Shown here piece after piece: positions 1 to 10,613 of a stretch of 64,000 bases of DNA. Origin of the DNA: an uncultured Planctomycetaceae bacterium (GTDB lineage: Bacteria; Planctomycetota; Planctomycetia; Planctomycetales; Planctomycetaceae); assembly GCA_943787265.1 (NCBI GenBank), contig CALSLT010000003.1:248001-312000 (forward strand), in the 5' to 3' direction. The notes under the pieces were generated by a model, which was not told the origin of the DNA, made no database searches, and saw nothing but the letters and a program-made list of their open reading frames with translations. Made by a program: the position numbers and the translations under genes. Within the stretch, counting starts at the first letter, position 1; every line of letters starts with the position of its first letter.

Positions 1-890
1 GCGTACGAGCGTCGGTCTCTTGGTTTCGCTCCGTAGAGTTCGAGCGTTCGTTTCGATTCTCTGCTCACATCCAGAACTTGTGGAGCAAGATCCTGCAGTC
101 CCTTTGCCGTACGAAACGTATCACGCCGGCCTATCAAACGTTGGGCGCGTGCCCGCTGTTCGAGATGCCTTTGATTCAGGGATGCCAGAAGTTCGAGCTC
201 CAGGTTCTGAAGTGCGGTCGGCGAGTCCGGCTTCAGGTACGGCAACGGTTGGTCGCCGGGCATCACCTGCACGCCAGAGTGGATCGCTGGCAGAAAGTTG
301 GAATTCCAGATCATCGGCCCGTTGTACGGTCGGTGTTCGCTGATGACGACGTGTCCAGGCAGTTGTGGATTCTCAGTGCCAAGACCATAGCTGAGCCATG
401 AACCCAGACTTGGCATCGGCACATTGGTGCTGCCAGTATGAAGCTGCAGTGTCGCTTCGCCGTGGTCACGATGATCAGAATGGAGCGAGCGGATCAAAGC
501 TGCTTCGTGCATTACGTTTCGAATGTGCGGAAACAGGTCACTGACCTCGGTCCCGCATTCTCGATTGGGACGAAAACGCCAGTTGGACGCTTTCAGGTAT
601 CGATCGTTTTTAACCTGTTGAGGAGCGGCTTTGGTCGGCGCACCGATCGGCTTGTCGTGATCTCGCGTCAGCCTGGGTTTTGGATCGAACGTGTCGACAT
701 GTGAAAATCCCCCGGACATGTAAAGCACGATTACGTGTTTAGCCTGAGGTTGACGATGGGGCGGCTTTGTGGGGCCAGTAGAGTCAGCGGTTGCGTGCGT
801 GTTGCTGAGAACTGGTAATAACGAAGCTGCAGATCCTGCGGAAAGTGTTTGCAGTGCGCTTCGGCGTGGAATTCTGAGATTATGAGACAT
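1..890 (-). CDS. DUF1501 family exported protein (partial, 3' end off window)
   Basis: Reading the minus strand from the ATG at 888-890 gives an open frame to the window edge, about 296 residues, with no stop. It begins MSHNLRIPRRSALQTLSAGS, a Tat-like leader with an RR pair. Then comes VIVLYMSGGFSHVDTFDPKP, the characteristic opening of planctomycete DUF1501 proteins (alkaline-phosphatase/sulfatase-like fold), followed by HSDHRDHGEATLQLHTGS. DUF1501 genes are usually paired with a PSD1 (DUF1549/DUF1553) cytochrome gene on the same strand, and one lies 41 bp upstream here. The biochemical role of the family is not established; a surface or periplasmic hydrolase partnered with a c-type cytochrome is inference. 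The C-terminal part lies outside the window. Confidence 0.85.
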   Translation of the reverse strand, partial: MSHNLRIPRRSALQTLSAGSAASLLPVLSNTHATADSTGPTKPPHRQPQAKHVIVLYMSGGFSHVDTFDPKPRLTRDHDKPIGAPTKAAPQQVKNDRYLKASNWRFRPNRECGTEVSDLFPHIRNVMHEAALIRSLHSDHRDHGEATLQLHTGSTNVPMPSLGSWLSYGLGTENPQLPGHVVISEHRPYNGPMIWNSNFLPAIHSGVQVMPGDQPLPYLKPDSPTALQNLELELLASLNQRHLEQRARAQRLIGRRDTFRTAKGLQDLAPQVLDVSRESKRTLELYGAKPRDRRSY

Positions 891-931
891 CGGCGAAAAC
901 TCGACGGATTGAGGCACCGGACGCTGGAAAA

Positions 932-3613
932 TCAATCGACAAAGAAAAACTCGTTGCTGGTCAGGATGGTTCGGGCGACGGCTGTCCAAGCCTGACGCTC
1001 GACATCGACTATTCGCTTCTGTTTGACGCTGCCTTCTTCGAACTGCTTAAGAAAGGTCGTTAGTTGGAGCAGCTCGCCGTCGCTCGATGGTCGTCCATAA
1101 GCGAGTTGGAAAGCGAAGTTGACTCGCTTGGTGGTCGAATTACTTTCGCTCATGATGCGTTTAGCGAATGACTCCGACTGTTTTCGGGATGAAGGGGGAA
1201 TTCATCAAGAAGAGTGCCTGACTGGCCACATCAGAACTGGTTCGCTGCGATGTTGTCTGGCTGGTGTCCGGCGGGTCAAAGAGGCCGAGGAAGGAATGAT
1301 CGAACAGGCGTTGAGTCAGCAGGTAGACGCTGCGTTTGTTCGTTTCGTATTCCACATGAAATGGACCATTCAAACCGTACCGTTTCTTATGCCATGCAGG
1401 CAGCGGATGCGGGCCGCCCTGCGTGCGGTCCAGTTGCTCGTTGACCGAAAGCATCGCATCGCGAATCGCCTCAGCTTCCAGGCGTCGTCGCTGGAAACGC
1501 CAGAGGTATCTGTTGGTCGAGTCGACTGAGTGGAGCGCCAGTTCGTCCGTCGGAGCTCCCTGATTCCTCATCGCTGACGTCAGAGGCACTCTCGTCGGCT
1601 ACGGACGCCAGGCGGTAGCTTCGAGTCATGACAAGGCGGCGGTGCAATGCCTTCAACGACCAGCCATCGTGAGTAACAAATTGTTCGGTAAGCCAGTCCA
1701 GAAGTTCAGGATGCGATGGCTGTTCGCCTCGAATTCCAAAGTTATCCGACGTCGCGACCAGGCCTTGTCCGAAATGTCGCTGCCAGATTCGGTTCACGAT
1801 GACTCTGGAGACGAGCGGGTGATCTGCTCGCGTCAGCCAACGAGCCAATTCAAGACGCCCGGAGCCGTTGGCAATTCGGGGAGCGTCCGGCCCATCGATA
1901 ACCTGCAGAAATCGTCGAGAGGTGACTGGCCCCTTATGCGCCGGTTCGCCTCTGCGTTGCACATTGGCGTCGCGCGGCTGCCCTTCGCCGACTCCGAAAC
2001 ACCATTTCAACGGGGTGGGTTGTTCGCGAGCCGCTCTTTCTCTTTCTTCAGCCACCCCAGGCCGTGCAGCATTAATTCACGAAATCGGCCGGAGTGCCTT
2101 CCCAGCAATTCGTCGCGTTGTTTGGTCAGGTCCTTTGCAGCGGCACCGGCTGTCGTCGCTTTCTGCCAGTCACGATTCACTTTTTTGAACTCATCAAGCG
2201 TCGGTTTCAGCCACGGTCCGGAAGTGATTGTTGATCTGATATTCGTAGCGAGTGATCGTCTTCCAGAACTCTTCGACCAACTGTTGCGCGTCGGGGGCGA
2301 CGGTCGCCGGAGCCAGGGCTGATGGCGATTTTTCGACGGACATTCCCATCCACGGATAAGTCGTACTATCGAAGATGCCGTACAGCCCGTAGTAATCCGT
2401 TTGCAGAACCGGGTCGAAAGGATGGTCGTGGCAGCGTGAAACAACGCAGCGTCAGACCCAGCACGCCTCGTCCGAGTGTGTCGATTGTATTTTCGATCGT
2501 GAGGTGCAGTTGGTCTTTTTTCGAGTTCCCAAACCGCTGGGACAGAGAAATAAAACCAGTGGCGACGACGAGGTTTCGCACTTCTTCAGATGTTGCGGCT
2601 GCCTTTTGGGCGAGAACGTCACCGGCAATTTGTGCTTGCAGAAACGCGTCGAACGGCATGTCGGCATTCAACGAGTCGATCACCCAATTGCGATAACGCC
2701 ACGCGTCCGGGATTGGAATGTCGCCGACATCGCCTTGCGTATCGGCATACCGGGCGACGTCGAGCCAGTGTCGCCCCCATCGCTCGCCGTAGTGAGGAGA
2801 TGCAAGGAGCCGGCCAACCAGCGATCTCCAGGCGTCATCGTCGGAGCGAGGATCGGCGACGAATTCTTTGATCTCAGTCGGCGTCGGTGGAAGTCCCGTC
2901 AGGTCGAAAGTGATTCGCCGAATCAATGTCCGACGATCTGCTTCGCGCACTGCGGTCAACTGTCTTTTTCGTCGTTCGTTCTGGAGAAATCGATCGATCT
3001 CGTTTTCTGCCCAACGAGCGTCGTCGACATTTGGTGGGGAGACAATATTTCTCGGCTTGAACGACCAATGGTCAGTTTCGACTGTCTTGCCTTTGAGCGG
3101 TTTTTCCCGTTCAGTTGCTGACGGTCTGGCAGCGAGTTTTGTGCTGGCCCAAAACGCTCCATCGTCGACCCACTTGGCCAGTACAGAAATCTCTTCGCGC
3201 GAGAGGCGGTCGTCCTTGTCTGGCGGCATGCGGAGTTCTTTGTGAGTCCACTTTATCGCTCGGATCAGCACACTGTCCTGTGATCGTCCTGGCAGAATGG
3301 ACGGACCGAAGTCAGCACCCTTCAGCAGGTTTTCCCGAGACGCAATGGCCAGGGAAGATTCGTCGGAATCGTCTCCCGAGTGGCAGTCGAGACACTTTTG
3401 CACCAGAAGCGGCCGGACAGAATTTTCGAAAAAGCGTTCCTGCTCACTCAGCTTTGCTGGTGAGGTCGTCTCCGCACCAACGGCTTGAGATAAGGCGATG
3501 GTCGAAAAGATGATCACCAGCCAACTAAGGCTGCGGGAGAAGACTTGCAGCATAGGTGTCTCTGAGTTCGTGCCTGCGTCGCGCTGAATTATTTGTTGCG
3601 TCGTTGACGACAT
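932..3613 (-). pseudogene. PSD1-type cytochrome protein (PSCyt1-DUF1549-DUF1553), multiply frameshifted
   Basis: The start ATG at 3611-3613 follows the stop of the upstream gene by one base, suggesting coupling. Residues from about 20 carry a signal-like hydrophobic segment, then a CLDCH heme motif (PSCyt1), then DUF1549 with WGRHWLDVARYADTQGD. Downstream the family continues but in changing frames: [16 protein letters not shown] follows an extra base near 2434; another extra base lies near 2219; one base seems missing near 2012 before the DUF1553 part (RGEPAHKGPVTSRRFLQV, WQRHFGQGLVATSDNFG); an extra base lies between about 1545 and 1600 before STNRYLWRFQRRRLEAE; and a fourth A in an AAAA run near 1181 precedes the last 75 residues. 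The full protein would be about 890 residues, normal for the family. Five indels in 1.3 kb argue for a decayed gene; a local sequencing problem is the alternative. It pairs with the DUF1501 gene at 1-890. Confidence 0.85.
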
Positions 3614-3614
3614 C

Positions 3615-6600
3615 TTATTCAACAATCATTTCGCCGTTCATGACGAGCCAGTGGCCGGGAAAGGTGCAGAGGTAGGGGTAGCGGCCCGGTTGTTTCGGGG
3701 CCTTGAAGTAGATGATGGATTCGTCTTTGGGCAGGACGACGTTTGTGTAAGCAAGCACGTCGTCGGTTTTCGGAATGTAATGCCGGATGGCGGCTTCCGG
3801 ATCGGAGATCAGCTTGTTGGCGAGCTTGCCGACTCGTTCGAGCGTTCCGGGTTTGAGCAGCGCCCAGTTGTGCGGCACGACGTCGGGGTTCGATAGTTTG
3901 AACTCAATGAACTCGCCCGGTTTGACTTTGAATGATCGAGTCGCGAACGAGAGATTGCTGGCGGTTTCGATGGTGATCTTACGACCGCCCTTTTTTCGTT
4001 TCGCGTGAGGATTCGGCACGCTGCGAGTGGCCATCGCCAGGTCCGCGTGAATCGGGTGCGGGTTGATCGTTTTGTCGGCGAGGTTCATGAGTCCAGAGAC
4101 GCCAGTGAAGGGCTCTTCCCGTAGCTTGTGAACCGTCGCAAACAGTTCCTGCGATGTTTCTTCGCCGGTTTGGATTAAAAGGTGCAACTGATTGACCGGT
4201 TGCAGGTCCGGCATTTCGAGGAATAGTGACTTTCCGTTGACGACATGCGCTGACGTGATTGGGATGTGGTCGTGACCTCGCATGAGCGGATGCTTGCCTG
4301 AAAACTCTGGCGAGCCGTACGCGCCGCTGTACCGGTAGTTCCACGCTTGAGCAAAATGACTGGTTGCGTCTCCAACAATCATTGAAGTGAGCGGTTGCGA
4401 AAAATCGATCAGCACTCCGTTACGGAAGACTTTGTAACCAACGGGAAGTTGCACGGGATCGCCGGTGTAGCGAACTCGCTGGAAGCATCCAGTCTGAGGC
4501 GTGTAGCTGCCCCAACCCTGCATCCCTGCGACGTAGAGCTGGCCGTCGTGCGGAGAGAATCGACCTCGGTGAACACCGGATAGAAACTCGCCAGGTAAAG
4601 GGACGATCGCTCCTTGAGGCTGCCCGTCGACTTCGTCTTTCAATGTCAGGAAGTGGGAACCCGTGCCGAACGAGAAGTGAAGTAGTTGACCTTTGAGAGG
4701 TCCCCAGCGATCGCTTGTGACGGTCTGCTGACCACCGGCCGAATTGTCGACTCCTCGCGGAAGGTAAACGAGTGGTAGTTGCGGTGGTTGTCCATTCTTT
4801 GGGCCACGGAACCCGAAGAACGGCGAAGCTCCTCGGGTTTTTCTGCCGTCCGGGTTGAACGCGCAGATCATCGTCGACGGAGTCCACGAACCTTCGGAGC
4901 AGGGGACTGTGATCAACCCATCGGATGTCAGCCCGATGCCGTCAGGATTGCGGAACCCGGTGGCGACGACGTCTGCTTTCTTTCCATCCGGCGAGATGCG
5001 GACGATGCCCTGGTTGCCGGACGCCGTGTAAAAGTTTCCGGATTTGTCACGTTCGAGGCCGCAGATGAAATCGTGTCCGGCTGCAGACGTCTGGAAAGCA
5101 TTCGAGTAGCAATGGTAGTAGTCCGCTTCGCCATCATCGTTGAGATCGTGCAGGCGTGTAATCTGGTCTCGCCCCAGGACGAAGATCCCATCCAGGTCAA
5201 CGATCATTCCCTGGCAGTGGTGAAGCCCCGACGCGAAACGGTTCCATACGGCCTTCTTTGATGGGTAAGCGAGTCCTGAAACTCGCCACACATCGCCATG
5301 CATCGTGCAGAGCAGTGCCGAACCATCGGGCAGAAAACTGAGCCCGCCTCCGAAGAAGGGGACATTCCAGGGAGTGCTACTCGGAAGCTGGATCGTGTCG
5401 ACGGAGTAGGGCGACGCCTTGCCATGATCGATTTCGGTTTCGAATCGCTCTGGCCATTGTTGTTTTCCGAGTCCGAGTTGATCGGCCATCGGGTGCGTCG
5501 ACGCCGGGCCGGCCTGCCGCACGAACTTGCCGTTTTCAATCCACGGCGAATCAAAGTATTCGGTATCACCGATTCGGTAAGAAAAGACGACTCGCTTTCC
5601 GATACGATGGAAACCGCGATAGGTGAATGGCTGAGTGACTTTTCTGCCTGCCGGCCCGTTGCCGCGATGTGAGGTGGGAATTGCCTGCCCGTCCATCATG
5701 ACTCCGTGCAGGAAGCCGTGGCGAACTGACGAGAACTTAAGAAAGCCACCTTTCCAGACGGCGTCGTACGACAGCGTCTCGGGGTTGAAGCAGCAGGCCA
5801 GTTCACCGTTGTCGCCGAGTTGCACGCACACTCCTCGAGGAACGGTCACGCCATCGCCGCGAAAGATTCCCGCCTGAACGGTCCCCAGCTTGATGTCGTT
5901 CCAAGCGTTGCTGGCCCAGACGGTTTCATCCTGATTTCCCCAGTGCCCGAGATCGCCGCCGTCCAGGCCGGGGAATTCCATCAGCAGCGGCGGGACAGTT
6001 TTTCCAGACTTGCCCATCGCCCGAAAGTGGTCGGATTCCTTCGCGTAGAAATCGTAGATGCGATCCCGGTTGATACTTGCCTGCCAGCTCGGCCAATGCT
6101 CCGGATTTAGCGGCTTGCGATCAAAGTCGAATGCAACGGGGCCATGCAGATGAGCGTGCGTGTGGTGGATGATCGACTCGACGTCCGACATCGGGACGCC
6201 GTAAGGTGTGCCGAGGCCGATCAGAAAACTCAGCAGGTCACGCAATTGGGCCTTCGACATTGTGGCCGTCAGATTGTCCGGCATCAGCGTGCCGATCTCG
6301 CGTCGGGCTTCGATGTCGTTTTTGGAGATCCTGACGAGCTGATCTTTGGGGCGCGTTGAATCTTTGAGGTGCAACTGCCGATCGTCTTCGTTGACGATGT
6401 AACCGCGGATGGATTTGCCTTCTGAGGTGACGACGAGATGAGCGTTGAACTCGGGCTTCACGTGGCGTTTGGGCCAGAGGACTGACTCGATGATTTCGTG
6501 AGGCTTGCGTTGCTTGCCAATTTCTTTGAGCGGCGGACCGACGGTGCCTCCGTGACTTCCAAACTTGTGGCAGCTCAGGCACGCTGACTTTGCGTTGGCA

Positions 6601-8213
6601 AAGACCATGATTCCTCGCGCTGCGTTGCCGTGTTCCTTCGCTTCAGCGAGGAGTTGGGAAACGAGTTCAGCGGAGTACTCGGGAGCTTTTCCCTGTGGTG
6701 TCGAGTTGCCTTCGTGCGGCGCAGCATGGTGGTCCGCGTGTGACTTCTCAGGCCGGACCCAGGCGAGCAACGTGGTGTCGTCTTGCGGGGGAGCGTGAGC
6801 CATCTTCCAGGGGGAAGCTTGAACTCTCTTGCTGATTCGTACCCATTCGGGAAGGCCGCTGCTGCCAATGCTGCCTTCGACCAGCTTGCCGATGGCCAGG
6901 CCTCCCGGGACGGTGCCGCGTCCCAGTGATTCAACTTTCTGACTGGCGACAATTTTTCCGTCGACGAACAGTCGGATGAGGTCAGGCTCGTACGTCATGC
7001 CGATGTTGTGAGGCTTGCCGTCGCAGATCACCGCCTTCGAGGTTGTGTGGTCAGGTTTCAGGCCCGGCGTGTAGACCGTGAGATTCCCTGAGCCATTCAT
7101 CGAAAAGATTTCCCAGTGGGCTCCGGAACTTTTCGTATCGCTGGCCACGATGATGTTGTAGTTGCTTCGCGAGGGCAGGGTGACGCGCGCTTCAATGGTG
7201 ATCGGCGGAGTCCGGTATTCAGTTTTTCCTTCGAGCGACACGCCCGCAACATTCTGGTGCGACGTCGGAGTTGCGGCGGTCGACTGCGGTGACCATGTTC
7301 GGGGAGTTGGTTTCGGTCCAGGTTGCTTGCCATCAAGCTGTGGAAGAATCCAGTCGAGCCCGTCGAGGTTGTCCTGCAGACGTTGCTCAACGTCGTCCTG
7401 CGTGTGGCCGATGATGCCGATCGGACCTTCGTAGCCGGAGTCGCGAACCGTCTTCAACAGCGAAACGTCCAGCTCACCTTCGCCGAGCGGAAGAATCTTC
7501 TTTCCGTGCTTGTCGCCGTCTCGCGTGATTCCGTTGAGGTTCAGGCAAAGCAGAAACGGCTTCATCGCCTTGAGGTTCGCCGCAAAGTCATCGACACGGC
7601 TGTGCGAATGATGCTGGTTGTAAACGATGCCAACGTGCCCACCGTCGTGATGCTTTCTTAAGAACTCACACACGGCGACAAGATTCTCAGGATCGCCGCC
7701 CCACCCGCCGTGGTTATAGAGCCCGACCTTGCAGCCAAGCCCGCGAGCCTTCTCGACCAGCGGCAACATCTGCATGGCGGCGGCTTTGACACGGTCTTCC
7801 TGCGTCGCTCCTTCAGGCGAACCGAGCGTCCGCCAGATCTGCGGATGCAGGTCGTACTTCTGGAAGAGCTTGTACGCCTCATCATGCCCGCCCCAGAAAG
7901 CGAAGTACTCGATGCCGTGCTTTTTGTATTCGAGAATCTCCTGCTCGAACGTCGCCACATGCTCGTTCCGCCAGTCGTAAGCAACTTTCTTCAGCCCCAG
8001 CTTCGCACACATCGCCGCCCGCTCCGCCGGCCCTCGCTTCTTCCCATCAAAAGGAACAATGCACCACGCAACAAGATTGTCCCGCTCAAATAATGTGTTC
8101 GATTTTGATTTCGCGTCCTGCGCGATGGTCGAATTCGCGAAGTGCAGTGAGAGAAGTATCAATACGAATAGAGAGAAAGCTGGATGCTGGGGGCGTGGTC
8201 TGAATGTCATCAT
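3615..8213 (-). CDS. Giant exported TIM-barrel / LamG / c-heme / propeller / cupredoxin fusion protein
   Basis: The open frame extends to 8393, but I take the start at the tandem ATGATG (8208-8213), with GAGG just upstream, because it opens a signal peptide (FSLFVLILLSLHFANSTIAQ) and gives 1532 residues. Order of domains: about 35-300 resembles xylose-isomerase-like TIM barrels (VAYDWRNEHV, KVGLYNHGGWGGDPENL); about 330-480 a concanavalin/LamG fold (ITIEARVTLPSRSNYNIIVA); about 540-670 a planctomycete heme-binding region with CLSCHKFGSHGGTVGPPL; a long middle; about 1000-1370 a beta-propeller with NHL-like segments (DLDGIFVLGRDQITRLHDLN, GNQGIVRISPDGKKADVVAT); and about 1400-1532 a cupredoxin with His in VVPHNW and a C-x4-H-x4-M end (CTFPGHWLVM). 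The layout implies an extracytoplasmic redox protein acting on sugar-like substrates, which is inference. The stop precedes the PSD1 start by one base, so the two probably form one operon. Confidence 0.8.
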   Translation of the reverse strand: MMTFRPRPQHPAFSLFVLILLSLHFANSTIAQDAKSKSNTLFERDNLVAWCIVPFDGKKRGPAERAAMCAKLGLKKVAYDWRNEHVATFEQEILEYKKHGIEYFAFWGGHDEAYKLFQKYDLHPQIWRTLGSPEGATQEDRVKAAAMQMLPLVEKARGLGCKVGLYNHGGWGGDPENLVAVCEFLRKHHDGGHVGIVYNQHHSHSRVDDFAANLKAMKPFLLCLNLNGITRDGDKHGKKILPLGEGELDVSLLKTVRDSGYEGPIGIIGHTQDDVEQRLQDNLDGLDWILPQLDGKQPGPKPTPRTWSPQSTAATPTSHQNVAGVSLEGKTEYRTPPITIEARVTLPSRSNYNIIVASDTKSSGAHWEIFSMNGSGNLTVYTPGLKPDHTTSKAVICDGKPHNIGMTYEPDLIRLFVDGKIVASQKVESLGRGTVPGGLAIGKLVEGSIGSSGLPEWVRISKRVQASPWKMAHAPPQDDTTLLAWVRPEKSHADHHAAPHEGNSTPQGKAPEYSAELVSQLLAEAKEHGNAARGIMVFANAKSACLSCHKFGSHGGTVGPPLKEIGKQRKPHEIIESVLWPKRHVKPEFNAHLVVTSEGKSIRGYIVNEDDRQLHLKDSTRPKDQLVRISKNDIEARREIGTLMPDNLTATMSKAQLRDLLSFLIGLGTPYGVPMSDVESIIHHTHAHLHGPVAFDFDRKPLNPEHWPSWQASINRDRIYDFYAKESDHFRAMGKSGKTVPPLLMEFPGLDGGDLGHWGNQDETVWASNAWNDIKLGTVQAGIFRGDGVTVPRGVCVQLGDNGELACCFNPETLSYDAVWKGGFLKFSSVRHGFLHGVMMDGQAIPTSHRGNGPAGRKVTQPFTYRGFHRIGKRVVFSYRIGDTEYFDSPWIENGKFVRQAGPASTHPMADQLGLGKQQWPERFETEIDHGKASPYSVDTIQLPSSTPWNVPFFGGGLSFLPDGSALLCTMHGDVWRVSGLAYPSKKAVWNRFASGLHHCQGMIVDLDGIFVLGRDQITRLHDLNDDGEADYYHCYSNAFQTSAAGHDFICGLERDKSGNFYTASGNQGIVRISPDGKKADVVATGFRNPDGIGLTSDGLITVPCSEGSWTPSTMICAFNPDGRKTRGASPFFGFRGPKNGQPPQLPLVYLPRGVDNSAGGQQTVTSDRWGPLKGQLLHFSFGTGSHFLTLKDEVDGQPQGAIVPLPGEFLSGVHRGRFSPHDGQLYVAGMQGWGSYTPQTGCFQRVRYTGDPVQLPVGYKVFRNGVLIDFSQPLTSMIVGDATSHFAQAWNYRYSGAYGSPEFSGKHPLMRGHDHIPITSAHVVNGKSLFLEMPDLQPVNQLHLLIQTGEETSQELFATVHKLREEPFTGVSGLMNLADKTINPHPIHADLAMATRSVPNPHAKRKKGGRKITIETASNLSFATRSFKVKPGEFIEFKLSNPDVVPHNWALLKPGTLERVGKLANKLISDPEAAIRHYIPKTDDVLAYTNVVLPKDESIIYFKAPKQPGRYPYLCTFPGHWLVMNGEMIVE

Positions 8214-8473
8214 TGCCTCGGCGTGGGAAAAATTCGGTCGAGGCTGCATGTTCGAAGATCGCACACAACTTTGCCAATGAAGTGGCCGGTAAAGCATCCG
8301 ATGCGGGAGAATGGAACGCCTGAAACGCGGCGAATGGCTTGATGAGCGGCGGCTTCCCGAGGAAATATGAAGCATCAGGCAACGGTAGACCATTGCGGAC
8401 AGTCATGTCGGTCAGTCAGTATTCAGAATGCGGCGTGTTGTACTGAACTTTTCGTTAACGGTGGGGCAGCGTG

Positions 8474-9940
8474 ATGAATTTCAAACTGGTCGGACTGTTC
8501 TTCCTTTGCATCGGGTTTGTGTGCAGAACGCTGACGGCTGAATGTCCTGGGTTGGAGCGGCTGGTTCAGCCAATTGCTTCGGAAATGAAGCCAGCGGTCT
8601 CGGGTGAAAAAACTGTGGTGGCGTGCCGCCAGGTTGGGAAGCAGTCGATTGATTGGGCGATCCATCAGTCGTTGGCGTTTGAGCTGGCGGAAGCATTGAA
8701 GGGACTCGGCGTGGACGTTGTCCCCGCAGCTTTCGATCACCGTATTGAAACGGTCGGTCTTCGACGAGCAGAATTCACTCCATCGGATGTCAGATGGCTG
8801 AAAGGCACTGACTACACCTCACTCGTTGCGGCCACGCTCACTGTGTCCAGGACTCCCCAATTGAAGGTCTCGGTTTATTCGTCAGAAGGTGGGCCACCGC
8901 GATGGACGAAGGATATTGACGTTCCAATTGATGACTTGACACTCGACAGCAATGTGCCGGAAGCGAACCGTAAGATGGTGGCTTTCTGTCGGGAGAATTT
9001 TGACAAGAAAGTCGGTAGCGGTATTTGTGCACAACTGGCGACCGTTGGCCTGAGTTCAATCGGTGCCAAGCGGTTCGGAGTTTACACGTGGGGGAGGGAA
9101 GTAGATGACCAGGAACCGATTCTTCCCGGTGATGTTCTGCAGCTCGAGCTTGTGAAGATGAAGTCTTCCAGATTCTCACGAGGCTTCCATCATCACACCG
9201 CAGTCGTCGAAGATGTGACGAAAGATGCAATCGTCGTCTTTCATCAGAATGTCAATCCGAAAGGCTTGATCGTACAGCGTGACACCTGGCCGCGTGAGTC
9301 GTTTCAAAGCGGGACGATCATTGCCTATCGACCTCGCTCCGAAGCAAGTCAGCTTCCGCCAGTTTCGCCGAAGCGACGTACACCAGCCAAAGTGATCAAG
9401 AGAGGGGCATCGATTGACCTGATGCGAACTTTGGATCCGCAGTTGGATTCCGTCAAAGGAATCTGGTTCATTGAGGACAACACACTGCGAGCAAACCGTG
9501 ACTCTGCCTCTCGGCTGCAAATTCCAGTCGACGTCCCGGAACGCTACACAGTTCAACTGAAGGTCGAGCGATTATTCGGCGGGGACATGTTTGGCGTGGG
9601 GATAGTGGTGGGTGGCCGACAGACGGTGGTGTGTATCGATGGCTACGGCGGAGCGATCTCGGGATTGCACCTTGTTGATGGCAAGAAAGTTAAGAGCAAT
9701 TCGACCACCTATAAAGGAGCACTTTTACCTGAGAAGCAGACGGTAAGCATTCGCATTCGAGTTGCGCCCAACGCCGTAACGGCGGAAGCGGATGGAAGAA
9801 CCTTTGTCAGTTGGAAAGGTGATCCGTCAGAACTTAGCGTGGATGAGGCCTACGCCGTCCCTGATACAAGCCGGCTTTTTCTCGCGTCCTGGAATACACA
9901 ATTTGCCATCAGCCAATTGACGCTCGACGAAGTGAAATAG
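8474..9940 (+). CDS. Exported protein with papain-like (CHAP/NlpC-like) core and concanavalin-like C-terminus
   Basis: The ATG at 8474 directly follows an in-frame GTG at 8471; either start gives a signal peptide (MNFKLVGLFFLCIGFVCRTL). The protein is 489 residues. Around residue 185 the text GSGICAQLATVGL places a cysteine at a helix start, and around 240 FHHHTAVVEDV places a histidine on a strand, followed by VVFHQNVNPKG. This Cys-His layout with GDVLQLE between resembles papain-fold NlpC/P60 or CHAP proteins seen in planctomycetes. The last 170 residues (VQLKVERLFGGDMFGVGIVV, ADGRTFVSWKGDP) look like a concanavalin-type domain. Enzymatic activity is not demonstrated. It is divergently arranged from the giant gene ending the operon at 8213, leaving about 260 bp that must hold both promoters. 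Confidence 0.6.
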   Translation: MNFKLVGLFFLCIGFVCRTLTAECPGLERLVQPIASEMKPAVSGEKTVVACRQVGKQSIDWAIHQSLAFELAEALKGLGVDVVPAAFDHRIETVGLRRAEFTPSDVRWLKGTDYTSLVAATLTVSRTPQLKVSVYSSEGGPPRWTKDIDVPIDDLTLDSNVPEANRKMVAFCRENFDKKVGSGICAQLATVGLSSIGAKRFGVYTWGREVDDQEPILPGDVLQLELVKMKSSRFSRGFHHHTAVVEDVTKDAIVVFHQNVNPKGLIVQRDTWPRESFQSGTIIAYRPRSEASQLPPVSPKRRTPAKVIKRGASIDLMRTLDPQLDSVKGIWFIEDNTLRANRDSASRLQIPVDVPERYTVQLKVERLFGGDMFGVGIVVGGRQTVVCIDGYGGAISGLHLVDGKKVKSNSTTYKGALLPEKQTVSIRIRVAPNAVTAEADGRTFVSWKGDPSELSVDEAYAVPDTSRLFLASWNTQFAISQLTLDEVK

Positions 9941-9988
9941 GCCGCTGCCGTTTTCGACAGCTTCGAATTCGTTTGGTCCGTCGGCGGG

Positions 9989-10561
9989 CTACCAGGGGGC
10001 ATCCATCATGTCGACGATGCGTTGGGCGGTTTGTTCGATGCTGTCCTGGGTGGCTGTGGCCAGGGAGTGGCCGACTTCGGGGGCGAAGTCGGTCTGTGTG
10101 AACAGCGAAACCGTGTTGGCGTCCAGCAGGACGTCCTGTTGAGAGATGACCCGTCCGTTCCGGAGGTCTTCCCATTTGACTCGGACCGTCATGCCGAGCT
10201 GCAGTTCTCGCGCGTCGTCAAAACTGTTCTCGCCGAGCACTGTCTTACCGACGTCAACGATCGTTCCGGTCAGTCGAGTCTGAGCTTCTGAGCCATGCAC
10301 AATCCGCATGGCTGTTCGCTTCTGAATTTCCTTCTGCACAGCTTCCGTTAGTGGGTATTCCAACTGACGTCGGAAAGTCTCATTTCGGAATATCGGAACG
10401 GCGACGGTGCAGAGTTCCGCATCGTGGGCAGGACCGATCATGTATCCGCAGCCCGAGGTGGCCACAATCATCAGGCCGCACAGTGCCGCGAGAGCGAAGC
10501 GTCTGGTCGAGAGAAACCGCTGTGCCGGAGTCGTTCTTTGTTGAACCATAAGTTCCGACAT
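9989..10561 (-). CDS. lptE: LptE-like outer-membrane LPS-assembly lipoprotein
   Basis: A 190-residue protein with an N-terminal membrane segment and a lipobox (VATSGCGYMIG), so the mature protein would begin with a lipidated Cys. The rest matches the LptE pattern: VAVPIFRNETFRRQLEYPLT, then EIQKRTAMRIV, a strand-rich core, and a C-terminal helix (TATQDSIEQTAQRIVDMM). In Gram-negative bacteria LptE plugs LptD and helps place lipopolysaccharide in the outer leaflet. An AAGGAG lies about ten bases before the ATG at 10559-10561. It is the last gene of a minus-strand cluster after a BamD-like gene (52 bp gap) and recO. The short family is divergent, so the symbol is a family-level assignment. Confidence 0.75.
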   Translation of the reverse strand: MSELMVQQRTTPAQRFLSTRRFALAALCGLMIVATSGCGYMIGPAHDAELCTVAVPIFRNETFRRQLEYPLTEAVQKEIQKRTAMRIVHGSEAQTRLTGTIVDVGKTVLGENSFDDARELQLGMTVRVKWEDLRNGRVISQQDVLLDANTVSLFTQTDFAPEVGHSLATATQDSIEQTAQRIVDMMDAPW

Positions 10562-10613
10562 CGACGGTTTTCTCCTTTGTTACGTGATGCTCGTCGCATC
10601 GACGCTTTCGTGA

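Noticed and set aside
8213..8393. 60-codon N-terminal extension of the giant gene
   Set aside because: It would put the signal peptide internally; the ATGATG with GAGG upstream at 8208-8213 is a better start.
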